Below are positions 7,827-15,579 of a stretch of DNA of 51,857 bases, piece by piece. The DNA is from Eubacterium_B sp034180045 (GTDB taxonomy: Bacteria > Bacillota > Clostridia > Peptostreptococcales > Anaerovoracaceae): contig JAXFOY010000014.1 of the NCBI GenBank assembly GCA_034180045.1, positions 1-51,857 of the forward strand, given 5' to 3'. The notes under the pieces were generated by a model, which saw only the letters and a list, made by a program, of their open reading frames with translations, ran no database searches and was not told the origin of the DNA. Numbering within the stretch: the first letter of the stretch is position 1; every line of letters begins with the position of its first letter. The translations under genes were made by a program, and so were the position numbers.

Positions 7827-10130
7827 CTATACAAACCTGCCATATATCGCGCGGATGGCATCCTCATAATCCGCCGAATCCACCGCAACTAACATATTCA
7901 TTTGATTAGGTCCGTGGTCAATCAGCTTAACATTTATGCGTCTTCCCGCCAAGGCTGAGAGTATTTTGATGGCAATAGTAGGTGAATTTCCCAGTTCCCT
8001 ACCGACAACTCCGATAATTGCAATGTCCTCTGTGACTTCTATTTTAAGTTCGTTTGAAAGCCCTCTTATTCCGCTCTCCATCTCTACAAAATCTATACCG
8101 CTGCTATCAAAGCTTTCCTTTGGTATTAGGAGAATCAAAGAATCTATCCCGGCAATTATATTAGTAACCTTAATCGAACAATCTGCATAAAAGTCTATTA
8201 TCTCGCGTCGAAGTACCTCGTCATCATTAAGTCCTGTTTTTTCCAACTTGATAACTATAAAGCCGCGTTTCCCGGATATTCCTGAGATGTCCATATTTCC
8301 GATATAATATTTCTTGTCTTTGACTATGAGCGTGCCTAGGTCTTCCGGTGACATGGTATTTTTGATGATTATTGGAATTCCAAGTTTAACAACAGGTTGA
8401 ACCGCATCCGGATGCATCACCGCCGCACCAAGATATGCCAGTTCTCGAAGTTCCTTATATGTCATAACATTTACGGCAACCGGATTTGCAACAATTCCGG
8501 GATCAGCCATTAGAAGCCCGGATACATCTGTCCAGTTTTCGTATAGGTCGGCATGCAGCGCTGCCGCTACTACAGCTCCGCTGATGTCTGAACCGCCTCT
8601 GCTGAATGTGACTATTTGACCGGACTTTGCTTTGCTCCCGTAAAATCCCGGAATCACAGCCCTTTTACACTGACTGCACGCACCTTGCAATGCCTCCTGA
8701 GTTTCTGCGGTCAAAAGATTTCCCTGCTCGTCAAACAGGATAACATCCTTTGCATCTATAAAAGTCCACTCTTCGCCCAGGTATGAACACATAATCTTTG
8801 CATTCAAATATTCGCCTCTGCTGAGAATATAGTCATCGCCGTATTTCAAATCAAAAATATCATTTTCTATCTGAGAAAATTCACTGTCAATGTCGATGTT
8901 TGTGCCTAGCTTCGTATTTATTTCTACAAATCTTGCCTTTACCTTTTGTAAGATAGCAAGCGCCCTATTCAAAGAAGTCTTATCATTATCTGCACAACCC
9001 GCGTAATCAGCGATTTCCACAAGCAAATCCGTGACTTTCTCATCTCTTGCGTTACGCTTTCCCGGAGCTGAAACCACTACATATTTGCGATTAGGCTCTG
9101 CATTAATTATGTCTTTTACCTTTTCAATATGTTCCGCATCTGCAAGCGAAGTCCCTCCGAACTTTGATATTATCAAGTCGGACTTTGTTATCTTCACATC
9201 GCTGCTAACTTCTTCTCTTATTTTATTTATATCGTAAGGTGTCGACTGGTAAACAAAATAGTTAAGCCAATTTGAAAACAGCAAGTTTGCACATGAGCGC
9301 CAAATAACCTGAGGTTCCTTGCTCGGATCGTCATCCGGGTAATAATTGCAAGGAATTTTAGGATTTTTACCTTGTTTAAGGTCTCTTTCATACTCTTTTT
9401 GCAATGTATCCGCATCGTATTCGGAGTGTCCCATTATGAAGAACTGTCTATCGTTGTTTGACTTTATGGCAAAAATTCCCGCTTCATCAGACTCTGCAAC
9501 TATCTTAATGTCCGGGCAAGCCGCAACCTCTTCTCTATCAACAGTGGTATTGCGAGAATGCGGTACATAAAAAACATCGTCATATCCTCTAAATAGCATG
9601 CCCGTCTTATATGTCAAGTGGTGTTTATACACACCGGACAGCTTTTCCTTGAGCTTGTGTTTTTTTATCCCGTAATGATAATAGAGTCCTGCCTGAGCAC
9701 CCCAACAAATGTGGAAGGTGCTGTGAACATGTGATTTTGACCACTCCATTATTTCGCAGAGCTCATCCCAGTACTCCACTTCTTCAAATTCCATGAGTTC
9801 TATAGGCGCTCCGGTTATAATCAGTCCATCGTAATAATTATTTTTCACCTGCTCAAAGCTTTTATAAAAAGCCAGCATATGTTCTTGCGATGTATTCTGT
9901 GATTTATGACTTATAGTTTGAAGAAGTTCCAGCTCGACCTGAAGCGGTGTATTTCCAAGTAAGCGTGTAAGCTGTGTTTCCGTATCTATCTTCGTCGGCA
10001 TCAAATTCAAAATTAAAATCTGCAAAGGTCTGATATCCTGCGTCATGGCACGAGTATCCGTCATTACAAAAACATTTTCGGCAGTAAGCGTTTCCACAGC
10101 CGGCAGATTGTTTGGAACTTTGATTGGCAT
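7827..10130 (-). CDS. metA-lysC: Fusion of homoserine O-acyltransferase (MetA) and aspartate kinase
   Basis: This 767-residue protein has two enzymes in one chain. Residues 1-300 are MetA, with Cys142 (FHICWGAQAG), His235 and Glu237 (MGHSEYDA) as the expected catalytic set. Residue 111 is Glu (ITGAPIE). In this family Glu111 is known to favour acetyl-CoA, and Gly111 succinyl-CoA, so the product is probably O-acetylhomoserine. From about 315 an aspartate kinase follows, with KFGGTS, the central TFSRGGSDISG and MHPDAVQP, then two ACT domains in the last 150 residues for feedback control. The chain thus carries the first step of aspartate-family biosynthesis and the step that commits homoserine to methionine. 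AGGAGG lies 11 bases before the start. The frame is uninterrupted and needs no sequencing-error explanation. Confidence 0.95.
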   Translation of the reverse strand: MPIKVPNNLPAVETLTAENVFVMTDTRAMTQDIRPLQILILNLMPTKIDTETQLTRLLGNTPLQVELELLQTISHKSQNTSQEHMLAFYKSFEQVKNNYYDGLIITGAPIELMEFEEVEYWDELCEIMEWSKSHVHSTFHICWGAQAGLYYHYGIKKHKLKEKLSGVYKHHLTYKTGMLFRGYDDVFYVPHSRNTTVDREEVAACPDIKIVAESDEAGIFAIKSNNDRQFFIMGHSEYDADTLQKEYERDLKQGKNPKIPCNYYPDDDPSKEPQVIWRSCANLLFSNWLNYFVYQSTPYDINKIREEVSSDVKITKSDLIISKFGGTSLADAEHIEKVKDIINAEPNRKYVVVSAPGKRNARDEKVTDLLVEIADYAGCADNDKTSLNRALAILQKVKARFVEINTKLGTNIDIDSEFSQIENDIFDLKYGDDYILSRGEYLNAKIMCSYLGEEWTFIDAKDVILFDEQGNLLTAETQEALQGACSQCKRAVIPGFYGSKAKSGQIVTFSRGGSDISGAVVAAALHADLYENWTDVSGLLMADPGIVANPVAVNVMTYKELRELAYLGAAVMHPDAVQPVVKLGIPIIIKNTMSPEDLGTLIVKDKKYYIGNMDISGISGKRGFIVIKLEKTGLNDDEVLRREIIDFYADCSIKVTNIIAGIDSLILLIPKESFDSSGIDFVEMESGIRGLSNELKIEVTEDIAIIGVVGRELGNSPTIAIKILSALAGRRINVKLIDHGPNQMNMLVAVDSADYEDAIRAIYGRFV

Positions 10131-10238
10131 AGCTATATCTTCCTCCTAATACTTATATGAATTATGCGGTGCATATATCGAGTATTATACACCAAAAGTC
10201 AAAACTCCGCACATTATTCTTTATTTTGAAAAAAAGTA

Positions 10239-10267
10239 TTGCACAAAGTAATTTAATCATATATAAT
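10239..10267 (+). promoter_or_regulatory. rpsT promoter
   Basis: TTGCAC (10239-10244) and TATAAT (10262-10267) are separated by exactly 17 bp on the plus strand. The expected start near 10274 gives a leader of about 57 nt. Confidence 0.8.
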
Positions 10268-10330
10268 ACTTTGCGTATATGCGAATTATAACTAATATTG
10301 CTAAAGATTAAAGAATAGTGGGGTAAAATT

Positions 10331-10603
10331 ATGGCAAATATCAAATCCGCAAAAAAAAGAATCAAAGTTATCAACAAGAAAACAGCTAGAAACAAGCGTG
10401 TTAAAGACCATGTTAAGGAAGCTCTTCGTCAGTTCGAGGATGCAATCGTAGCAGAGGATATGAGCGCAGCAGCTGAAAAGCTTACTTTGGCAGAAAAGAA
10501 GCTTATGCAGGCCGCTTCAAAGGGTTCAATCAACAAGCATGCAGCTTCAAGAAAGGTTTCCCGTATAACAAAGAGATTCAACGCTGCAAAGGCAACAAAA
10601 TAA
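10331..10603 (+). CDS. rpsT: 30S ribosomal protein S20
   Basis: This 90-residue, strongly basic protein opens with MANIKSAKKRIKV, the conserved start of S20, which binds 16S rRNA early in small-subunit assembly. The length and the Ala/Lys-rich helical character match the family. A GTGGGG ribosome binding site stands before the ATG. It is transcribed alone from a strong promoter and ends at the hairpin at 10715. Confidence 0.98.
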   Translation: MANIKSAKKRIKVINKKTARNKRVKDHVKEALRQFEDAIVAEDMSAAAEKLTLAEKKLMQAASKGSINKHAASRKVSRITKRFNAAKATK

Positions 10604-10714
10604 GTCTCACCCGTCCCCACCAGTGTATAAGTTAAATACACATGCAAATGAGCAAGAAGCGATGGAAGTGTCTCCCATCGCCACGGATATGACGCACTGA
10701 GCGTAAATATAGAT

Positions 10715-10742
10715 AAAGGCAGCCGAAACGGCTGCCTTTTTT
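10715..10742. terminator. Bidirectional terminator between rpsT and the YbaK-like gene
   Basis: AAAGGCAGCCG and CGGCTGCCTTT pair around an AAA loop, followed by TTTTTT on the plus strand and by a T-rich run on the minus strand. It separates two convergent genes. The 97 bases between rpsT and this hairpin hold nothing I can identify. Confidence 0.9.
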
Positions 10743-10750
10743 ATAGATTA

Positions 10751-11215
10751 TCAGATATTGCAAATATCAATCCACCCGATAAACTTTGATGTTTCTTCCA
10801 GTTCATTTATTTTCAGAGCGACCGCACTGTTACTGTTGCCACAAGCCGGATAAACGGTTTCAAAGCGCCTCAGCGATTCGTCTAAGTACACTTTTACCCC
10901 GGCTTTTATACCGAAAGGACAAACTCCGCCCACATCATGACCTATAAGCTCACTGACCTCATCACTTTTAAGCATCTTCGCTTTGGTATTGAAGAACGCC
11001 TTAAACTTGGCATTTGATACTTTTGCATCTCCTGCACAAACTACCATCACGGGGGAGTCATCAACTTTGAACGTCAGTGATTTTGCAATTTTTGCCGGCT
11101 CGGTACCTACGGCCTTTGCCGCTAACTCTACCGTAGCACTTGACACATCAAATTTCTTTATATTCTTTTCATATCCCATTTTTGATAAATAGGCGCTTGC
11201 TGCTTCAAATGACAT
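10751..11215 (-). CDS. YbaK/EbsC family aminoacyl-tRNA deacylase
   Basis: This 154-residue stand-alone editing domain is of the type that removes wrong amino acids from tRNA(Pro) or related tRNAs. Conserved marks are AKSLTFKVD with the catalytic-type Lys, the glycine loop VGGVCPFGIK and the C-terminal VYPACGNSNSAVAL. The family includes YbaK and ProX-like proteins with differing specificity, and the exact substrate cannot be read here. AAGGAG precedes the start. It is monocistronic and converges on rpsT. Confidence 0.9.
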   Translation of the reverse strand: MSFEAASAYLSKMGYEKNIKKFDVSSATVELAAKAVGTEPAKIAKSLTFKVDDSPVMVVCAGDAKVSNAKFKAFFNTKAKMLKSDEVSELIGHDVGGVCPFGIKAGVKVYLDESLRRFETVYPACGNSNSAVALKINELEETSKFIGWIDICNI

Positions 11216-11412
11216 AAATTCTCCTTATATCTCTAATTTTGATTTATTCCGTTTTATTCATTTGCTAAGTATTCTTTCTTGCTTTTGTCAGCATACAACA
11301 GCAATGATTGACATGTCAACAGTAAAATCCCTACACTTTCGCTTACATTCAAATATATGCCTGTATTATTCATTGCCAAGATGCTGGCCGACATGTTATT
11401 ATTACATATAAC

Positions 11413-11450
11413 GGTAAGGGCTGTGAATTTCAGGCTCAGCCGTATAAATT
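11413..11450 (+). other. Hairpin in the leader before the EEP gene
   Basis: In the 299-base gap between the YbaK-like and EEP genes, ACGG/CCGT and GGCTG/CAGCC form a nested hairpin 23 bp before the Shine-Dalgarno sequence. The same gap contains a perfect 12-bp palindrome, TTGACATGTCAA (11308-11319). Its TTGACA could act as a -35 on either strand, but no convincing -10 fits. Confidence 0.35.
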
Positions 11451-11495
11451 ACATATTTTACTACGTATATTTAGAGGAGAAGGGACCTTTTATAT

Positions 11496-11525
11496 ATGGG
11501 TTCCTATTTTGATTATGTCTATTAG
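11496..11525 (+). CDS. Possible nine-codon leader peptide overlapping the EEP start
   Basis: An ATG at 11496 gives MGSYFDYVY and stops at 11523-11525, overlapping the EEP start codon at 11515 in another frame. The purine-rich Shine-Dalgarno region AGGAGAAGGGA (11474-11484) is placed well for this ATG. It is 30 bases from the EEP start, too far for direct use. Translational coupling through the mini-frame is therefore possible. This is inference from spacing only. Confidence 0.3.
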   Translation: MGSYFDYVY

Positions 11526-12621
11526 AACAAAATTCAGAGAGCGTAAACTTTGGCAAAAATGCCTTATATTGATACTTTGCCTAATTATGCTATTAGCGTT
11601 CAGCTTTGCGGCATTTATATGTTATCTGACGCTTACGGAATTCAATCCCGACAAAGAGATTTCGCTTAAGATTTCAGGCGGTGCAAACCTAAAAAAACTT
11701 GACAAATCAAAAGAGCTAAGTATAGTAACATGGAACATCGGTTATGGCGGACTTGCCTCAGATGCCGACTTTTTTATGGACGGCGGCAAGATGGTACAGA
11801 CAACAACGGAAAAAGCCCTTAAGTCTAATTTGGATGCTATCGCAAGTAATCTTAACAGCTTTGATGCCGACATTGTCCTGTTACAGGAAATTGATAAGAA
11901 TTCGAAGAGAAGCTTCGGCTTTGATGAGACGAAATTTATTCACGATAAACTGCTTACATCTAAATATCAGGCAAATTTTGCCGAAAATTTCAAAGTCAAA
12001 TATGTTCCGTATCCAATTCCGCCAATAGGCAGGGTCGATAGCGGTATAATGACATTATGCAAAAATCAGATTTCCGAAGCTACAAGATACAGCTTACCCG
12101 TTCCTTTCAAGTGGCCGCAGAGAGTAGCAAATCTAAAAAGATGTCTGAGTATTAGCCGCCTACCTATCGACGGCACCTCAAAGGAACTTGTAATTGTCAA
12201 CTTACATCTGGAAGCATACGATGACGGGGAAGGCAAAAAGGCTCAAACCGAAATATTAAACGAATATCTACAGTCTGAACTCAAAAAAGGCAATTATGTA
12301 ATTGCCGGCGGTGACTTTAATCAGACATTTTCAGGAATCGATGCTTCCGCTCTAAAAAGATTTGAAGGTGCATGGCAGGCATCCCTTCTTCACCAAAACG
12401 AGTTTGGACCGTCATGGCAGTTTATGATGGATAATAAGACAGCCAGTTGCCGCAGCCTGGATAGACCGCTTGATTCTTTAGATCCTAATAAATTTCAGTT
12501 TTACATAATAGACGGATTCATCGTATCAAATAATATAGAAGTTACGTATATGCAAACGCAATCCCTAGACTTTGAGCACTCGGACCACAATCCTGTGATG
12601 ATGAAATTTAAGCTGAAATAA
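11515..12621 (+). CDS. Membrane-anchored endonuclease/exonuclease/phosphatase (EEP) family protein
   Basis: This 368-residue protein has a single N-terminal membrane segment (about residues 14-38), after which the EEP fold faces outside the cytoplasm. Metal and catalytic motifs follow in order: VTWNIGYGG, LLQEID, VNLHLEAYD, GGDFNQTF and SDHNPV near the end. The fold is shared by DNases, sphingomyelinases and inositol phosphatases. Attachment outside the membrane makes a phosphodiesterase acting on lipids or extracellular nucleotides more likely than DNA repair, but this is inference. The ATG at 11515 lacks its own good ribosome binding site. The gene stands alone and ends at a strong terminator. 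Confidence 0.85.
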   Translation: MSIRTKFRERKLWQKCLILILCLIMLLAFSFAAFICYLTLTEFNPDKEISLKISGGANLKKLDKSKELSIVTWNIGYGGLASDADFFMDGGKMVQTTTEKALKSNLDAIASNLNSFDADIVLLQEIDKNSKRSFGFDETKFIHDKLLTSKYQANFAENFKVKYVPYPIPPIGRVDSGIMTLCKNQISEATRYSLPVPFKWPQRVANLKRCLSISRLPIDGTSKELVIVNLHLEAYDDGEGKKAQTEILNEYLQSELKKGNYVIAGGDFNQTFSGIDASALKRFEGAWQASLLHQNEFGPSWQFMMDNKTASCRSLDRPLDSLDPNKFQFYIIDGFIVSNNIEVTYMQTQSLDFEHSDHNPVMMKFKLK

Positions 12622-12630
12622 ATCGGACAT

Positions 12631-12669
12631 AAAAATATCGTTTAGGCTTAGCCTAAGCGATATTTTTTT
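12631..12669. terminator. Bidirectional terminator between EEP gene and murE
   Basis: AAAAATATCG-TTAGGC pairs with GCCTAA-CGATATTTTT in a long hairpin with one mismatch and flanking T-runs. It ends both the EEP gene and the seven-gene cdaA-murE operon. Confidence 0.9.
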
Positions 12670-12702
12670 CTGTCATGTGATTTCTAAACTGATACTTCTT
12701 TA

Positions 12703-14199
12703 TCAATTTATAAGTTTGCCCTTTATCAGTTCAGCTGCGATTTCCGCCGCCGCCTTTTCATCTCCCATCCAGTAGTCCTTGCCGTTTCCTCTATCAAGAT
12801 ACTTTTCATCACCTTTACCGAGTATCAGAACCATATCACCTGAGCTTGCCATGGCAATAGCCCTTTTTATCGCTTCATACCTATCATTTATAAATTCATA
12901 TTTTGGGCCGGGAATATGTTCTGCTATCTGTTTTGCAATATCAGCGGCAAATTCATCTCTAGGATCTTCTTCAGTCAAAACAATATAATCGCAATTTTCT
13001 CCGGCAATTTTTCCAAGCACCGGTCGTTTTTCTTTATCTCTTTTACCTGCTGAACCGAAGACCGCAAAGATTTTTCCGTCAAACTCTTTCACATCGTGAG
13101 CAAACTCGAATATCTTTTCAAAGCCGTCGGGAGTGTGTGCATAATCCACAATTAAATCGATTCCTAAATCGTTGAGAACCCTTTCCATTCTTCCGTCAAC
13201 CTGTCTTATATCCGTACAAGCCTTTGCAATATCATTCATATCAAAGCCTTGTGAATGCAGTGCCGCAATTGCAGCAGTAAGATTTGAAATATTATATCCG
13301 GCGGTGATGTTGGTTTTAACGGTATAAGAGTTTTTCAGCGCTTTCGCGCTTACATTATCCGAAAGACTGACTACAAACTCCGTTCCGCTCGCGTTCATTT
13401 TTACATCACCTATGCGGTAGTCCGAGTCTTCTTTTACGCCGTAACTTAACACTTTGCATTTACACGCTTGTTTCAGCAAATCAAAACTTGAGTCATCGCG
13501 ATTTAAGATGGCGATTGCATTCGCCTTAAGAGCCGTAAAAAGACTTTTCTTCGCTTCAAAATACTCGTCCATAGTCTTATGAAAATCCAGGTGGTCCCAT
13601 GTCAGATTTGTAAAAACTGCCACATCAAAATCTATTCCCTCTGTTCTGCGAAGCGCTAAGCCGTGAGAACTGACTTCCATGGCGAGACTTTTCATTCCCG
13701 CAGCTATCATCTTTGCCATATAATCGTTTATCTGTATTGCATCGGGAGTTGTGAGGCTCGGTTTTTCGTCAACGCTTCCATATCTTACCGCTATGGTTCC
13801 CATATATCCGCAGCCTTGACCGTTAAGCTTTTCAGACAAATCCTGAATCATACATGAGGTTGTGCTTTTCCCGTTAGTTCCGGTCACTCCATAGATTTTC
13901 ATTTGCTTGCTTGGTTTTCCGTAAAATATATCGCTACATCTTCCAATCTCACCTATCACATCATCCTTATATATATAGCAAATACCTTTTTTCTCATCTT
14001 GCTTGTCACTGCAAACTATAGCTGTAGCGCCGTTTTCTATCGCCATAGGTATGAAGCTGTGTCCGTCAGCCTCAAGGCCTTTGACAGCAAAAAACAGGCT
14101 GCCGTCTCTTGCTTTCCTTGAATCTATAACAAGGGAAGCAATCTCTCGCTTCCCTTGTTCACTTCCCTTATATTCAGCAAAAAGTTCTTCTAATCTCAT
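12703..14199 (-). CDS. murE: UDP-MurNAc-L-Ala-D-Glu:meso-diaminopimelate ligase
   Basis: This cytoplasmic Mur ligase adds the third amino acid to the peptidoglycan stem peptide. The 498-residue chain has the N-terminal UDP-binding part (VIDSRKARDGSLFFAVKG), the P-loop YGVTGTNGKST near residue 105, the central ligase domain with TNLTWDHLDFH, and the C-terminal domain with DYAHTPDG. The specificity loop reads EDPRDE. The Arg corresponds to the DNPR signature that usually selects meso-diaminopimelate, with a variant first half. I set the start at 14199, where GGTGAT lies six bases upstream. The gap to nadE is only 11 bp. It is the last gene of the operon. Confidence 0.95.
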   Translation of the reverse strand: MRLEELFAEYKGSEQGKREIASLVIDSRKARDGSLFFAVKGLEADGHSFIPMAIENGATAIVCSDKQDEKKGICYIYKDDVIGEIGRCSDIFYGKPSKQMKIYGVTGTNGKSTTSCMIQDLSEKLNGQGCGYMGTIAVRYGSVDEKPSLTTPDAIQINDYMAKMIAAGMKSLAMEVSSHGLALRRTEGIDFDVAVFTNLTWDHLDFHKTMDEYFEAKKSLFTALKANAIAILNRDDSSFDLLKQACKCKVLSYGVKEDSDYRIGDVKMNASGTEFVVSLSDNVSAKALKNSYTVKTNITAGYNISNLTAAIAALHSQGFDMNDIAKACTDIRQVDGRMERVLNDLGIDLIVDYAHTPDGFEKIFEFAHDVKEFDGKIFAVFGSAGKRDKEKRPVLGKIAGENCDYIVLTEEDPRDEFAADIAKQIAEHIPGPKYEFINDRYEAIKRAIAMASSGDMVLILGKGDEKYLDRGNGKDYWMGDEKAAAEIAAELIKGKLIN

Positions 14200-14210
14200 A
14201 ACATCACCTG

Positions 14211-14981
14211 TCAATTATTTTCGTCAAGCGCCAGTATAGGAGCATCAAACGGGAACACAGGCATAAGCTCAAGCTTAAATTTGTTCCATCTGCGCTTGCT
14301 GTCAATGAGTTTCTTTACCTCTTCATCTTCGCAAATTCCCGTTCTCAGGTACTTATCGAGAGCCTCATATGTAAAGCCCAGATTGTCCTCATCCGTAAGT
14401 CCCGAAAGCCCGTCAATCGGCACCTTATCAACCAGGACATCAGGAAGAGCAAGGCATCTTCCTATAGCCTTAACCTCTTGTACCGTAAGCTTTGACAAAG
14501 GACTGAAATCTCCTACAGAATCGCCATATCTAGTAGAATATCCGACCCAATCTTCAGAAAGGTTACAGGTGTTTGCCACCCTGCCATTGACGGATTGTGA
14601 TACGGCATAAGTCGCCGACATTCTAAGCCTTGCCGGCAAGTTAGTTCTTGTTTGTCTGCTAATCTCGCATCCGAGATTATTACCTAGCTCACTCATCAAT
14701 GAGTCAAATGAATCTTTAATATTAATTATGGTATGCTCTATGCCCAGATGCTCCACTAAAAGCTTTGACATATCTATGTCCGCTTGGACACCGTTTGGGA
14801 GAAGGACTCCGAATACGCGCTCCTTTCCCAAAGCTGCAACACAAAGAGCCGCCGTCACCGAACTGTCTTTCCCTCCGCTTATTGCAACTACCGCTTTGCA
14901 TCCTTTTCCATTTGTTTCAAAGAAATCTCTTATCCAAGCAACTATTTCATTTTTAGTTTTCTCCGCATCAAAAATATACAT
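14211..14981 (-). CDS. nadE: Ammonia-dependent NAD+ synthetase
   Basis: This 256-residue enzyme adenylates nicotinic acid adenine dinucleotide and amidates it to NAD+. The ATP-pyrophosphatase loop AISGGKDSS lies near residue 34, and the family segments RLRMSATYA, NLSEDWVGYSTRYGD and FSPLSKLTVQEV follow. No glutaminase domain is present, so free ammonia should be the nitrogen donor. That fits an ammonia-producing fermenter (inference). GGGGGAT precedes the start. It sits between a YwlG-like gene and murE in the same operon. Confidence 0.95.
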   Translation of the reverse strand: MYIFDAEKTKNEIVAWIRDFFETNGKGCKAVVAISGGKDSSVTAALCVAALGKERVFGVLLPNGVQADIDMSKLLVEHLGIEHTIINIKDSFDSLMSELGNNLGCEISRQTRTNLPARLRMSATYAVSQSVNGRVANTCNLSEDWVGYSTRYGDSVGDFSPLSKLTVQEVKAIGRCLALPDVLVDKVPIDGLSGLTDEDNLGFTYEALDKYLRTGICEDEEVKKLIDSKRRWNKFKLELMPVFPFDAPILALDENN

Positions 14982-15000
14982 TTTGATCCCCCATCAATTC

Positions 15001-15570
15001 TTATCTATGAATGTCTCCGCCCGATAGATGCTCATCATAAACCGCTCTTGAGCCGCCGACAAACTTAGGTCTTGTACGCGCGCAAACCAAATTTGCACAT
15101 CCGATTTTTTTGACCCCGATGCGGACAGGAACCGCAACAGCTTTCAGATGCATGCCTATCAATGTATCCCCAATATCCATACCTGCGGCAGCCTTTATCG
15201 ATTCTACCGCCACCGGATCTTTGGCATTGTTGAAAAAAGTAACGGAAAATGATCCGCCTGCATGAAGCTGCGGTACTACATTTACAATTTCCGAGTCATA
15301 TGAAAGTGCTTCCCTTTCTATGATAATTGCGCGATTTAAGTGTTCACAGCACTGAGCTGCAAGAAAAACACCTCTCTCCTGCAAAGCCGGGTAGATTCCC
15401 TCATAAACGGCCTTTGCCGCATCTATATCGGAGCCTTGCCCTATGCGTTCGCCTTTGATTTCACTGGACGAACAGCCTACAACAAATATGTCACCACTCT
15501 TCAAATGAGATTTTTCGAGTAACTCTTTTATGGCTTCCTCAGCCTGTATTTTTATCTGTTCGTAAGTCAT
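15001..15570 (-). CDS. TIGR01440/DUF436 family protein (YwlG-like)
   Basis: This 189-residue protein matches the YwlG/UPF0340 family of Firmicutes through VVGCSSSEIKGERIGQGS, AAQCCEHLNRAI and the C-terminal RTRPKFVGGSRAVYDEHL. The family is conserved and soluble but lacks an established reaction. It lies nine bp after glmS and 19 bp before nadE, clearly within the operon. Its conserved Cys pair and His near residue 75 could be a functional site (inference). Confidence 0.9.
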   Translation of the reverse strand: MTYEQIKIQAEEAIKELLEKSHLKSGDIFVVGCSSSEIKGERIGQGSDIDAAKAVYEGIYPALQERGVFLAAQCCEHLNRAIIIEREALSYDSEIVNVVPQLHAGGSFSVTFFNNAKDPVAVESIKAAAGMDIGDTLIGMHLKAVAVPVRIGVKKIGCANLVCARTRPKFVGGSRAVYDEHLSGGDIHR

Positions 15571-15579
15571 ATCTTACTC

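Noticed and set aside
10162..10395. Minus-strand frame of 77 codons across the rpsT start
   Set aside because: It overlaps the consensus rpsT promoter and the beginning of rpsT in antisense, and it lacks a credible start signal.
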